From positions 1 to 57,353 of the forward strand of contig CABYRQ010000005.1 in NCBI GenBank assembly GCA_902521485.1: a DNA stretch of 57,353 nt. The letters run 5' to 3'. Source of the DNA: an uncultured Alphaproteobacteria bacterium. GTDB lineage: Bacteria > Pseudomonadota > Alphaproteobacteria > HIMB59. The notes under the pieces are model-generated. The model was given only the letters and a program-made list of their open reading frames with translations. It was not told the DNA's origin and searched no databases. The translations under genes and the position numbers were made by a program. Shown here piece by piece: positions 1 to 7,674 of this stretch (its first letter is position 1; each line of letters starts with the position of its first letter).

Positions 1-386
1 GTTTATCTATTTATACCGCTGCATTTATCTCTGAGACTGTTCGATCTGGTATTATATCAGTATCAAAGGGACAAAGGGAGGCATCTCAAGCTTTAGGTTT
101 AAAAAGTAATTTCATAATGAGGCTGATTATTATTCCTCAAGCACTAAGAGTTATCATTCCGCCTCTTACCTCTCAATATTTAAATTTAACAAAAAACTCC
201 TCTCTTGGAATCGCAATAGGTTATGCCGATTTAGTTCACGGATTTGGTGGTATATCTTTAAATCAAACAGGAAGAGCCATAGAGATTATGATGATGGTTA
301 TGCTTACTTATTTGACAATTAGTTTAACCATTTCTTTTTTTATGAACTTATATAATAAGTCCGTACAATTTAAGGGTAACGCATGA
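1..386 (+). CDS. aapQ: Amino acid ABC transporter permease (AapQ-like), 5' truncated
   Basis: Inner-membrane permease subunit of a polar amino acid uptake transporter. The gene runs in from upstream of the window: the reading frame starting at base 3 is open, and the first in-window ATG (117) is internal. The visible part has the EAA-loop signature that docks the ATPase (GQREASQALGL, about bases 66-105), followed by IIPQALRVIIPPL and the last membrane segments. It ends in an ATGA overlap with the next permease gene. The order permease-permease-ATPase is that of aapQMP, so the binding protein AapJ should lie just upstream, outside the window. The family call is secure. The exact substrate range (general L-amino acids) is inferred from family and gene order. 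Confidence 0.88.
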   Translation, partial: LSIYTAAFISETVRSGIISVSKGQREASQALGLKSNFIMRLIIIPQALRVIIPPLTSQYLNLTKNSSLGIAIGYADLVHGFGGISLNQTGRAIEIMMMVMLTYLTISLTISFFMNLYNKSVQFKGNA

Positions 387-1495
387 GCTCTACTACCATT
401 CAAATTATTTCACGTAGTAAGTATTACAACTGGTTAGTAAAAAATTTATTTTCCTCTTGGGTAAATACAGTACTTACTGTTATTGCGCTAATATTCCTAT
501 ATCAGGTTGGAAGTTTCTTTTTGAATTGGGCAATTTTTGATGCTGATTTTAGATATAATTTTCAAGGTGAACTAATTATTGATCGCGGATTTTGCTCTAA
601 AAATATTATGCCTGGTGAATATGGTGCCTGTTGGGCAATTATTTTTGCACGATGGAACCAATTTATGTATGGACTTTATCCTATTGAAGAAGCATGGAGA
701 GTAAACTTAATCTATGCTCTTTTACCTTTAGCAATTATTGGAATTCTTTTTGATAAAATTCCATTTCGTAAATATTTTATTTATTTTACGTTTATATTTC
801 CATTCTTGGCTTACTTCATGCTTTATGGAGGACCAGGATTAAGTGTTGTCGGTACAAATAAATGGGGAGGACTCTTAGTAACACTTTTCTTAGGAGTTAC
901 TGGGATAGGTTTAGCTTTTCCTTTAAGCATTCTTTTAGCCTTAGGTAGAAGATCTAAAATGCCCATCATAAAATCATTGTGTGTAGTTTTTATTGAATTC
1001 ATTAGAGGCGTCCCTCTTATAACATTGTTATTTACTGCTAATGTGATGTTACCTTTATTTTTACCTGATGGTGTAAATCCAGATAATCTTTTACGTGCTT
1101 TAGTAGCCGTTACTTTATTTCAATCAGCCTATATGGCTGAAGCAATTAGAGGTGGCTTGCAAGCCATTCCAAGGGGGCAAGTTGAAGCTGCGCAGTCTTT
1201 AGGATTAAGTTATTGGCAAACCACTCGAAAAATAGTTTTACCACAAGCTCTAAAGATAGCTATTCCACCAATTGTTAATACCTGTATTGGATTATTTAAA
1301 GATACATCTTTAGTTTTAATTATAGGATTATTTGATTTATTAGGTATAGGCAGAGCAGCTTTAGCTGATATGACATGGACTAAACTTTATTATGAAGTTT
1401 ATGTTTTTATTTCACTTGTATTTTTCATATTTTGCTTTGGTATGTCACGCTATAGTTTATATTTAGAAAAAAAACTAAAAACGGATAATAGTTAA
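383..1495 (+). CDS. aapM: Amino acid ABC transporter permease AapM
   Basis: Second inner-membrane permease of the Aap-type L-amino acid importer. At 370 aa it has the long N-terminal half with periplasmic insertion that marks AapM/BztC proteins, compared with about 220 aa for ordinary His/Gln-type permeases. A hydrophobic helix lies at about residues 28-50, more helices follow, and the EAA loop ([20 protein letters not shown]) lies near residues 252-272. The start ATG sits in an ATGA overlap with the upstream permease gene, and the stop overlaps the ATG of the ATPase gene (TAATG), so the three are translationally coupled. AapQ and AapM should form the heterodimeric channel, with AapP as the energising subunit. 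Confidence 0.92.
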   Translation: MSSTTIQIISRSKYYNWLVKNLFSSWVNTVLTVIALIFLYQVGSFFLNWAIFDADFRYNFQGELIIDRGFCSKNIMPGEYGACWAIIFARWNQFMYGLYPIEEAWRVNLIYALLPLAIIGILFDKIPFRKYFIYFTFIFPFLAYFMLYGGPGLSVVGTNKWGGLLVTLFLGVTGIGLAFPLSILLALGRRSKMPIIKSLCVVFIEFIRGVPLITLLFTANVMLPLFLPDGVNPDNLLRALVAVTLFQSAYMAEAIRGGLQAIPRGQVEAAQSLGLSYWQTTRKIVLPQALKIAIPPIVNTCIGLFKDTSLVLIIGLFDLLGIGRAALADMTWTKLYYEVYVFISLVFFIFCFGMSRYSLYLEKKLKTDNS

Positions 1496-2238
1496 TGAGC
1501 ACAGATCAGGTAATACATTTAGAAAAAGTAAACAAATGGTATGATGATTTTCATGTTTTAAAAGATATTGATTTAATTGTTAATAAAGGGCAAAAAATCG
1601 TTATCTGTGGCCCTAGTGGCTCAGGTAAGTCAACAATGATTAGATGTATAAATCGTCTAGAGGCACATCAAAAAGGGACAATAGTTGTTCACGGAACAGA
1701 ACTTACAAATGATCTAAAAAACATTGATTTAATAAGGAAAAATGTCGGTATGGTTTTCCAGCAATTCAATCTTTTTCCTCACCTCTCTGTATTAGACAAT
1801 ATTTCCTTAGCGCCAATTTGGGTGAAAAAAATGCCAAAAAATGAAGCCGAAGATATTGCAATGTCATATTTAGAAAAAGTTAAAATTCCTGAGCAGGCTC
1901 AAAAATTTCCTGGTCAGCTCTCCGGAGGTCAACAGCAACGTGTTGCTATTGCTAGATCATTAGCTATGAACCCTGATATTATGTTGTTTGATGAACCAAC
2001 ATCAGCTCTAGACCCAGAAATGATCAAAGAGGTTTTGGATGTGATGATACAATTAGCTGAAGAGGGTATGACTATGTTAGTTGTTACTCATGAGATGGGA
2101 TTTGCAAAAACTGTTGCTGATCAAATGATTTTTATGGACGAGGGAAGAATTGTTGAACAAGCATCCCCAGATGAATTCTTTAATAACCCAAAAAGTGATC
2201 GAACTAAACTTTTCTTAAGTCAAATTCTTAATCATTAA
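1495..2238 (+). CDS. aapP: Amino acid ABC transporter ATP-binding protein AapP
   Basis: Cytoplasmic ATPase that drives the AapQM permease pair. All ABC motifs are present in order: Walker [10 protein letters not shown] (about residue 39), Q-loop VFQQFNLF (about 86), signature [14 protein letters not shown] (about 142), Walker [14 protein letters not shown] (about 161) and the switch His in VVTHEMGFA (about 197). The length of 247 aa is normal for the polar amino acid subfamily (HisP/GlnQ/AapP). The ATG overlaps the aapM stop. The gene is last in the transporter operon and is followed after 11 bases by an exporter gene. Confidence 0.93.
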   Translation: MSTDQVIHLEKVNKWYDDFHVLKDIDLIVNKGQKIVICGPSGSGKSTMIRCINRLEAHQKGTIVVHGTELTNDLKNIDLIRKNVGMVFQQFNLFPHLSVLDNISLAPIWVKKMPKNEAEDIAMSYLEKVKIPEQAQKFPGQLSGGQQQRVAIARSLAMNPDIMLFDEPTSALDPEMIKEVLDVMIQLAEEGMTMLVVTHEMGFAKTVADQMIFMDEGRIVEQASPDEFFNNPKSDRTKLFLSQILNH

Positions 2239-2249
2239 AGAAGTATAAG

Positions 2250-2876
2250 ATGAATGAAGTTGTAATGGCTTTATTATCCGGATGGATAATATTTTATTTT
2301 GCTGTATTTTTGCCAGGACCTAATACTTTTTTTGTGGCATCCGTTGGAATTAGTGGACAGAAAAAACAAATTTGGGGTGCTGCAGTTGGTACTGCTATTG
2401 GTTCTTTTACTTGGTGCTTACTTGCTACAACAGGTATTTCTTTTCTAATTTCAAATTTAATGGGTTGGGGTTTTATTGTTTTAAAGATCTTAGCTAGTCT
2501 TTATATGATTTATTTAGCATATCAAATTGGAAGCCAATACTTTAGCTCTGAAAATCAACTCATAAAACTATCCAATGAAAGAAATTTTTTAAACAGCATG
2601 AAGAAAGCAATAATTGTTGCTTATACCAATCCCAAAGCTTTCGCATTTTGGTCTGCTCTAGCAACTTTACAATTCAGTGAAAACCTAAATTTTAGTATCG
2701 CTCTAATTTTTGCCATAGGTAGTTTTTTTATTTCAGCAATGAATTATTCAATTATCGGCCACTTTTTTGGTATAAAAAAGTTTTCAAATTACTTCAATAG
2801 ACCTAAAAACATTGTCAATTTAATATTTGCAGGACTTTTTATATTTGTAGCTATTGAAATTTGGGTGTTAGGCTAG
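2250..2876 (+). CDS. LysE/RhtB family amino acid exporter
   Basis: Inner-membrane protein of 208 aa in the LysE/RhtB superfamily, which exports amino acids or related metabolites. The N-terminal PGPNTFFVASVGISGQ motif (about residues 22-38) is the family hallmark, followed by glycine-rich helix 2 and about six hydrophobic segments. TNPKAFAFWSAL near residue 127 is the second conserved patch. It lies 11 bases after aapP in the same direction, so it is probably co-transcribed with the importer. Pairing an importer with an efflux valve would fit export of excess amino acids, but that is inference. A rho-independent terminator follows immediately. Confidence 0.85.
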   Translation: MNEVVMALLSGWIIFYFAVFLPGPNTFFVASVGISGQKKQIWGAAVGTAIGSFTWCLLATTGISFLISNLMGWGFIVLKILASLYMIYLAYQIGSQYFSSENQLIKLSNERNFLNSMKKAIIVAYTNPKAFAFWSALATLQFSENLNFSIALIFAIGSFFISAMNYSIIGHFFGIKKFSNYFNRPKNIVNLIFAGLFIFVAIEIWVLG

Positions 2877-2878
2877 GC

Positions 2879-2902
2879 AAAAAGCCCTAGATAGGGCTTT
2901 TT
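2879..2902. terminator. Bidirectional rho-independent terminator
   Basis: AAAAGCCCTA, a 2-base loop and TAGGGCTTTT form a near-perfect stem flanked by an A-run on one side and a T-run on the other, so it can stop transcription from either strand. It ends the aap-LysE operon on the plus strand and overlaps the stop codon of the small minus-strand gene that ends at 2901. Confidence 0.85.
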
Positions 2903-3065
2903 AAAATTTTCTAATAAATCTTCTATCTATCTCTTTTTGTCTTCTTTCAAGATCAATCATGTCGATAGCTTGAGATAAATATACCTCTTCTTTGTAAGAC
3001 TTTGATTTTTGGTCATTTTTTTTGTCTATTATTATATTTCTAATAGATTTAAATAAATTGCTCAT
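2901..3065 (-). CDS. Small DUF3563-like protein (54 aa)
   Basis: A 54-residue reading frame, too short for usual ORF cut-offs. Its C-terminal half (YLSQAIDMIDLERRQKEIDR) resembles the DUF3563 family of small proteobacterial proteins, which share a YLaxaxDxxDLERRmRxID core of unknown function. The N-terminus is basic (SNLFKSIRN). The ATG overlaps the TAA of the preceding 59-aa gene (TAATG), so it is probably translated by coupling. The stop codon lies in the edge of the bidirectional terminator. The coding call rests on the family-like motif, the exact overlap and the terminator placement. The function is unknown. Confidence 0.7.
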   Translation of the reverse strand: MSNLFKSIRNIIIDKKNDQKSKSYKEEVYLSQAIDMIDLERRQKEIDRRFIRKF

Positions 3066-3244
3066 TATGCAGCCTCTTTTAAGCTATTTGGAAATGACTG
3101 ATTTCTTTGATACTCGGAGTAAGCCCATTGCCAATCTGTACCATACTCAACCTTACAAAAATTTATAATACTGTCTTCTTTTTTACTAAAAAGAGATAAC
3201 CAGAACTTTAAAGATCTTTCTGTAAATCCAAAAATTTTATTCAT
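3065..3244 (-). CDS. Small hypothetical protein (59 aa), first gene of a two-gene unit
   Basis: A 59-residue reading frame with a good Shine-Dalgarno stretch (AGAAAGGAAA) 8-9 bases before its ATG. That is uncommon in this window and supports real translation. The protein has a short amphipathic or hydrophobic stretch (LKFWLSLFS) and a Trp/Tyr-rich centre (EYGTDWQWAYSEYQ). I do not recognise a named family, although small alphaproteobacterial proteins with an EY..DW.WAY core feel familiar. Its stop overlaps the start of the DUF3563-like gene. Upstream, on the side facing the dipeptidase gene, is a dyad (3305-3323) that may be an operator. Confidence 0.62.
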   Translation of the reverse strand: MNKIFGFTERSLKFWLSLFSKKEDSIINFCKVEYGTDWQWAYSEYQRNQSFPNSLKEAA

Positions 3245-3304
3245 AATTTTATTTCCTTTCTTGCATATATATAGTTTAAAAAATAAGTTTTACTTTTGCT
3301 AAAT

Positions 3305-3323
3305 ATAGACAGCTGATGTCTAT
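3305..3323. promoter_or_regulatory. 19-bp dyad, possible operator between divergent genes
   Basis: ATAGACA, a 5-base spacer and TGTCTAT form perfect 7-bp inverted arms in the 160-bp divergent region between the small-protein unit (start 3244) and the dipeptidase gene (start 3405). It has no T-run, so it does not look like a terminator. Size and position fit a dimeric repressor or activator site. No regulator is identified. Confidence 0.35.
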
Positions 3324-3404
3324 TTATGAGACTTCAAACAAATTCATTAAATATTTTTAATTTGCATGTAGTCTAAGTAACAAAAAAAATGATAAATTTA
3401 TGAC

Positions 3405-4481
3405 ATGGATTATAAAATTTTTGATGGCCATAATGATGTATTATTTAGACTATTTTTAAAGAACAAACCTGACTCCTATCTTGATTTTATCGATGGAGAT
3501 AATGAGGGACATTTAGATCTTCCTCGAATGAACCAAGCTAATTTTAAAGGAGGCTTATGCGCCATATATGTTCCTACCCCAGAACAGGATATCTCTGATT
3601 CTGATAAGTTGGTCAACTATAAAGATATGGAGAAAGATGACTATTTATTACCTCTTCCAAGACCCGTAGACGTAAACGATGCATTACCAGTTGTTTTAAA
3701 TCAATTATCTATCCTTTCAAAAATTGAAAGAAACTCAAAAAATAAAGTTAAGATTTGTTTATCTGGCAAGGATTTGGAAACCTCGTTTAAACATGATGAC
3801 CAATTATCTGTGGTAATGCACATAGAGGGGGCAGAATGTATAGATAAAAATTTTTATAATCTCGAAACTTTATTTCGAGCTGGTCTTAGATCAATTGGGC
3901 CAGTTTGGTCAAGACCTACTATTTTTGCAGAGGGCGTTCCCTTTGCTTTTCCAACTTCACCAGATATTGGGGATGGTTTAAGCGAAATAGGAATAGAGCT
4001 AATAAAAAATTGTAATTCACTAAATATGTTAATTGACACCTCTCATTTAAATGAAAAAGGCTTTTGGGATATAGCAAAATATTCAAATTCGCCCCTAGTA
4101 GCCACGCATAGCAATGCTCATCAGATTTGCCCACACTCTAGAAACCTAACAAATAAGCAATTAGATGCAATCAAAGAAACTCAAGGAATGGTTGGAGTTA
4201 ACTTTGCCCCAGCTTTTTTAAGGAAAGATGGAAAAATGGTTTCTGATACAGATTTACAAATAATAGTTGATCATTTTAAGTACCTAATTGACTATTTGGG
4301 AGATGATAAAGTTGGATTTGGCTCAGATTTTGACGGTGCAATGATGCCAAAAGATCTAAATAGTGTTCTAGGTATGCATAAATTAATCGATCTATTAATT
4401 TCACAGGGTTTTAATGAAAACTTAATGATTAAAATTTCACATTTAAATTGGATTAATCTTTTAAAAAGAGTTCTAAATTAA
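3405..4481 (+). CDS. Membrane-dipeptidase family peptidase (M19)
   Basis: Zinc-dependent dipeptidase of family M19 (renal dipeptidase type), which cleaves dipeptides and sometimes D-residue or beta-lactam-like substrates. Metal-binding and catalytic motifs are visible: DGHNDVL near the N-terminus (residue 7), HIEGAE (about 146), DTSHLNEKGFWD (about 211), ATHSNAHQICPHSRNL (about 233) and GFGSDFDGA (about 305). The length of 358 aa is normal for bacterial members. There is no signal peptide, so a cytoplasmic enzyme is likely. The start is preceded by an extended -10-like TGATAAATT ending 6 bases before the ATG, which suggests a leaderless or nearly leaderless message. It stands alone, near amino acid transport genes, so a role in peptide scavenging is plausible. 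Confidence 0.9.
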   Translation: MDYKIFDGHNDVLFRLFLKNKPDSYLDFIDGDNEGHLDLPRMNQANFKGGLCAIYVPTPEQDISDSDKLVNYKDMEKDDYLLPLPRPVDVNDALPVVLNQLSILSKIERNSKNKVKICLSGKDLETSFKHDDQLSVVMHIEGAECIDKNFYNLETLFRAGLRSIGPVWSRPTIFAEGVPFAFPTSPDIGDGLSEIGIELIKNCNSLNMLIDTSHLNEKGFWDIAKYSNSPLVATHSNAHQICPHSRNLTNKQLDAIKETQGMVGVNFAPAFLRKDGKMVSDTDLQIIVDHFKYLIDYLGDDKVGFGSDFDGAMMPKDLNSVLGMHKLIDLLISQGFNENLMIKISHLNWINLLKRVLN

Positions 4482-4522
4482 TAAATATTCAATGAAGTGA
4501 AACTTTAGTATCAAAAAAATTC

Positions 4523-4531
4523 TGATATAAT
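4523..4531 (+). promoter_or_regulatory. Extended -10 promoter (TGATATAAT), leaderless architecture
   Basis: TGATATAAT is a perfect extended -10 element. It ends at 4531 and the next gene's ATG begins at 4538, the position where transcription should start. There is no room for a Shine-Dalgarno site, so the mRNA for the 61-aa protein is probably leaderless. Confidence 0.6.
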
Positions 4532-4537
4532 CTTTTT

Positions 4538-4723
4538 ATGGGACTTCACTTTGACTATAAATCAAAAGCTGGTGAAAGAGCTATGGAGAAAGAGCGTAAG
4601 CGCCAAGAAAAACTTGCCGCTAAAAAGGCTAAAAGAGAAGCAAAAAGAGAAGCAGAAGAGTTAGCTGAATTAGAGCGCCTTACAGATCCAAATGCTCCAG
4701 CTGAGGGAAATCAGGAACAGTAA
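4538..4723 (+). CDS. Small charged coiled-coil protein (61 aa), unknown function
   Basis: A 61-residue protein rich in Lys, Arg, Glu and Ala. Residues about 12-48 form an uninterrupted predicted helix of the type EKERKRQEKLAAKKAKREAK, followed by an acidic, proline-containing tail (TDPNAPAEGNQEQ). It has no membrane segment, signal or cysteine. I do not recognise the family, and low-complexity helices of this kind are hard to assign by eye. Support for it being a gene is a very good extended -10 promoter directly before the ATG and a coding-like composition, with higher GC at the Ala/Glu-rich helix than the surrounding intergenic DNA. A nucleic-acid or ribosome-associated role is possible from its charge, but that is a guess. 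Confidence 0.7.
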   Translation: MGLHFDYKSKAGERAMEKERKRQEKLAAKKAKREAKREAEELAELERLTDPNAPAEGNQEQ

Positions 4724-4770
4724 TCTGATTACCTTCAAATATATTAATTTTTTCGATCGCTAGTATCGAC

Positions 4771-5484
4771 TCAGATTCTTTTTATCTTATAAATTTTTTG
4801 ATCCTCTGTCATAGATCTGACTTGCCTTTTATACCATTCCTTAAAATCATTTGATGTGTCATCATAAAACATCACTTTCTTTCGAATTAAGAAAATACCA
4901 ATATTACTCTCTGGAATTCCAATAAAAGTCTGTCTTTCTGTGTGCATCACTTTTACTTTTTCTTGCAAAGGTTCTTGCTCACATAAATAATATCCATAAT
5001 GCTCTCCCCAAACATATCTTATTATAGGAGTTGTTGTTTCAACCATCATCTGAACATATTTATCCTCATTTTTTAAAAAATTTTCCATACCTGGCACAGG
5101 TTGATGGATTTGAGCAAAACTAAGACCAATTTTTTCTTTAGGCACCCAAACAGAGGGAAATGAAACATGTAAAGCTATAAGTTTGTTACATCTGTGAAAA
5201 ATGGCTATATCCTCTTGAAGATTATAACCAAGTTCTACAAAGTTATTAAAGTTAGAGTTTTTAGATGGGTATTCTTTTTTTAATATAGAATTTAACTTCT
5301 TGCATACAGCTATATCAATTTCTTTTGTAAAATAATTATCAATAAAAATATTTTCTTTACATTTTTGTTTCAAAGTTAAATATCTTTCTTCATGCTCATC
5401 ATATTCAATAATTGGAAGGTCTTTTATTTTTTTTATTCCAGGAGCTACAGAGTAAATAGGTCCATATGGTTCCCAGTCGATCAT
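4771..5484 (-). CDS. DUF3445 protein, heme-dependent oxidative N-demethylase-like
   Basis: A 237-aa protein of the DUF3445 family, which includes the alpha subunit of the heme-dependent oxidative N-demethylase that acts on dimethylamine. Family features are present: LQEDIAIFHR followed by ALHVSFPSVWVPKEKIGLSF (about residues 89-124), IHQPVPGM (about 127) and the C-terminal HTERQTFIGIPESNIGIF block (about 182-199), which corresponds to the conserved RxERQTLxRLP segment. The length is a little shorter than typical (about 260-300). The start overlaps the stop of the upstream permease gene by 4 bases (ATGA), so the two are coupled. No partner flavoprotein subunits are nearby. Oxidative demethylation of methylated amines is a reasonable inference for a marine bacterium, but the substrate is not shown by the sequence. 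Confidence 0.7.
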   Translation of the reverse strand: MIDWEPYGPIYSVAPGIKKIKDLPIIEYDEHEERYLTLKQKCKENIFIDNYFTKEIDIAVCKKLNSILKKEYPSKNSNFNNFVELGYNLQEDIAIFHRCNKLIALHVSFPSVWVPKEKIGLSFAQIHQPVPGMENFLKNEDKYVQMMVETTTPIIRYVWGEHYGYYLCEQEPLQEKVKVMHTERQTFIGIPESNIGIFLIRKKVMFYDDTSNDFKEWYKRQVRSMTEDQKIYKIKRI

Positions 5485-6194
5485 TTTGTAAATAAAATCA
5501 ATACTCCTATCAAAGTGATAGCAATAATAATAAGTTTTTTAAATAGGATTTCCGGTATTTGTTTATGTATAAAATAACCCAGCCAAACACTTAACATAAC
5601 TAAAAAAGCTATTGGATAGTATATTTTCACTATCTCTAGATAGCTTCCTCCCAAATACACAAAAAATATTACTCTCAAAGAGTTTATAATAAAAAAATAT
5701 CCAGCCATAGTTGATCGCAACTCTTGTTTTGAGGAGAAATAATCTTTATACCCCATTAATACAAATGGTCCTCCAATAGTATAAATTCCCTGAATAAATC
5801 CACCTAGTATTACAAAAAAATTTTTCAAGAATTGAGGAAACCTGATATCAGGAAAGAATAAGTTGAAACATCCATAAATAATTAAAATTATTGCAAATAT
5901 TTTTATTAAAATGTCTGATGCAAAATAACTGATAAAATATGTTCCTATTAATGCACCAGGAACTGTATAAATTAAAATTTTGATCAGATGATTTAAAGAG
6001 ACATATTTGTATGATTGAATTAAAACAGCTAAACCGGAGGACAGCCCAACAATCATTGCAAGCTTTAACAAAGAATTAAAGTCAAAGAAAAATCCACTAA
6101 TCCCCAGAAAGATTATCGTACCACCAAAACCAAAAATACTTTCAATGGCGTATGCAAAACAAGCTATTAATGCAATAGTTGAAAAATTTGGCAT
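5481..6194 (-). CDS. TauE/SafE (TSUP) family permease
   Basis: Polytopic inner-membrane protein (237 aa, about seven or eight hydrophobic segments) of the TSUP/DUF81 family, which moves sulfite, sulfoacetate or other small organic anions. The N-terminal repeat has FGFGGTIIFLGISGFF (about residues 21-36), and a second glycine-rich repeat has GGFIQGIYTIGGPFVLMGY (about 131-149). The two half-repeats are the signature of the family. It is the first gene of a two-gene minus-strand unit with the DUF3445 protein. Co-expression suggests it transports a substrate or product of that enzyme. The transported compound cannot be read from the sequence. Confidence 0.78.
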   Translation of the reverse strand: MPNFSTIALIACFAYAIESIFGFGGTIIFLGISGFFFDFNSLLKLAMIVGLSSGLAVLIQSYKYVSLNHLIKILIYTVPGALIGTYFISYFASDILIKIFAIILIIYGCFNLFFPDIRFPQFLKNFFVILGGFIQGIYTIGGPFVLMGYKDYFSSKQELRSTMAGYFFIINSLRVIFFVYLGGSYLEIVKIYYPIAFLVMLSVWLGYFIHKQIPEILFKKLIIIAITLIGVLILFTK

Positions 6195-6240
6195 TTAATT
6201 CTATTTAACAATTTAGAATGTTTTATGTTAAAAGTAATCT

Positions 6241-6822
6241 ATGTATTTAAAAGTAATATTTTCTTTTATTGTAATATTATCTCTAAAAACGAATTTATTG
6301 TATGCCCTTTCTCAAGATATTTCTTTAACAATCATGGTTCGTTCTACATTGGGAACAGAATATATTTTAGCTAAAAGTATTTGCAAAGTATTGGACAGGG
6401 AACTTGAAATATCTCATAGTTACGGTGGCTCTAACACGTTAGAATGCAATACACGCCTCGATGATAGCGTTGATGAAATAATTAAAAAAATTGAACAAAA
6501 TCAATTTCAATATGCAATTATTAAAAAATCAGATTTACTCAATCGTCCCTCTAATTTATCGCTTCGTTCAATTTTAAATTTTCCCGCAGATAATGATTAT
6601 ATTTTTATTTCAAACCAGAATGTAGATCCTAATGTGATTAAGGATATAAACTTTGGAATTATGAATCATTTGCTTGAGTTTCGCTATCTTCATAAATCTT
6701 TTTTTGAATTTTCAGAAAATAATTTAATTGTTAAAGAAAAAATACCATTACACTTAGGGACTTTAAAATTTAGTGATGAGTGGAGTAGTGGTAAAAGAAG
6801 AAGTTTTATAGAGGTAGACTAA
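6241..6822 (+). CDS. Short secreted protein resembling the N-lobe of a TAXI solute-binding protein
   Basis: A 193-aa protein with an N-terminal signal peptide (hydrophobic stretch about residues 4-22, cleavage probably near LLYALS). The following segment (RSTLGTEYILAKSICKVLDR, then a Gly/Ser patch and FQYAIIKKSDLL) loosely resembles the first lobe of TAXI-type binding proteins of TRAP transporters (GTYYPLA... and FGIVQSD). At 193 aa it is much shorter than the usual 310-330, and no TRAP permease gene is adjacent. It may be a reduced or degenerate binding protein, or a separate periplasmic family. The gene diverges from the TSUP permease gene. The function is unassigned. Confidence 0.55.
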   Translation: MYLKVIFSFIVILSLKTNLLYALSQDISLTIMVRSTLGTEYILAKSICKVLDRELEISHSYGGSNTLECNTRLDDSVDEIIKKIEQNQFQYAIIKKSDLLNRPSNLSLRSILNFPADNDYIFISNQNVDPNVIKDINFGIMNHLLEFRYLHKSFFEFSENNLIVKEKIPLHLGTLKFSDEWSSGKRRSFIEVD

Positions 6823-6953
6823 TTTTTACAAAACCATCAGTTACGACAAAAATAAATATTAAAGCAAAAAACACTCCACCAACAAAAACTTTCATCACAC
6901 AAACTTACTAAATAGATTTTAGGTGTAAAGTATATAAACTGTGCAAAATTGTC

Positions 6954-7565
6954 ATGAACGAGTTTATTTTTGGTTTTTCAACAGGTTTAAGTTTAATACT
7001 TGCCATAGGTGCACAAAATTTATTTGTCATAGAGCAAGGTATAAAAAAAAATAATATTTTTTTAGTAACTTCAATATGTATTATTGGTGATTTCTTATTG
7101 ATTTTTTTTGGAATTTTCATATTTCACTTTATTAAAAATTTCATCAATGATCTGATCAATTTATTATTATCTATAGGGCTTGTCCTCTTTCTTTCAAATT
7201 TTATATGGTCGAAAATAAAAACATTTAAACATGATATTGTATTTTCACAAACACATACACAAACGTCAAAGTTAAAATTAGCCCTTCAGACACTTGCCTT
7301 TACTTTTTTAAACCCACATGTTTACTCAGACACTGTTTTTATTCTAGGAAATTTATCAAAAAATTTTCTAACTATTTCTGACAAGATTTTATTTGGATTA
7401 GGTGCAAGTCTAGCGTCATTTATTTTTTTTTATTTTTTAGGCTATGGTGCTCAATCACTAAGATTATATTTTTTGAACAAACAAGTTTGGAAATTAGTTA
7501 ATATAATAATAATTCTTTATTTACTTATACTTACTTTATCAATTATTTTCTTGGAAATAATTTGA
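6954..7565 (+). CDS. LysE/ArgO family amino acid exporter
   Basis: Inner-membrane exporter of 203 aa, six hydrophobic segments, LysE/ArgO type (basic amino acid efflux). The N-terminal LAIGAQNLFVIEQGIK (about residues 16-31) corresponds to the PGPQNxFVLxQG hallmark, and FLNPHVYSDTVFILG (about 118-132) to the conserved NPHxYLDTVxLLG block that distinguishes LysE/ArgO from RhtB. It is clearly distinct from the LysE-type gene at 2250. It is monocistronic. About 200 bases of non-coding DNA follow, holding a candidate structured RNA. Lysine or arginine export is the likely role, inferred from the subfamily. Confidence 0.83.
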   Translation: MNEFIFGFSTGLSLILAIGAQNLFVIEQGIKKNNIFLVTSICIIGDFLLIFFGIFIFHFIKNFINDLINLLLSIGLVLFLSNFIWSKIKTFKHDIVFSQTHTQTSKLKLALQTLAFTFLNPHVYSDTVFILGNLSKNFLTISDKILFGLGASLASFIFFYFLGYGAQSLRLYFLNKQVWKLVNIIIILYLLILTLSIIFLEII

Positions 7566-7611
7566 TGATTAATTTTTTTATTTATAAATTATTTCATCAG
7601 CTGTCTGTAAG

Positions 7612-7630
7612 TTGCATAGTTGTTATGCAA
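7612..7630. repeat. Short perfect hairpin TTGCATA/TATGCAA
   Basis: TTGCATA, 5-base loop, TATGCAA, 47 bases after the LysE/ArgO stop codon. An overlapping alternative pairing (GTTATG-CAAT-CATAAC, 7622-7637) exists. There is no T-run, so it is a poor intrinsic terminator. It may be an operator or part of the 3' end of the upstream message. Confidence 0.35.
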
Positions 7631-7674
7631 TCATAACACGAGTTTTTTAAAATATTATATGTATAAATATAATA

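Noticed and set aside
4722-4777. Possible terminator formed by AATCTGA/TCAGATT with an inner TCGAT/ATCGA hairpin and a T-run
   Set aside because: Arms are short and separated by about 40 bases, and it overlaps the end of the convergent gene. It could act weakly but is not supported enough to list.
6806-6895. A 29-aa minus-strand membrane peptide (MKVFVGGVFFALIF...) overlapping the end of the TAXI-like gene
   Set aside because: No Shine-Dalgarno or promoter, and overlap with a coding region on the other strand. A hydrophobic short frame is easily produced by chance in AT-rich DNA.
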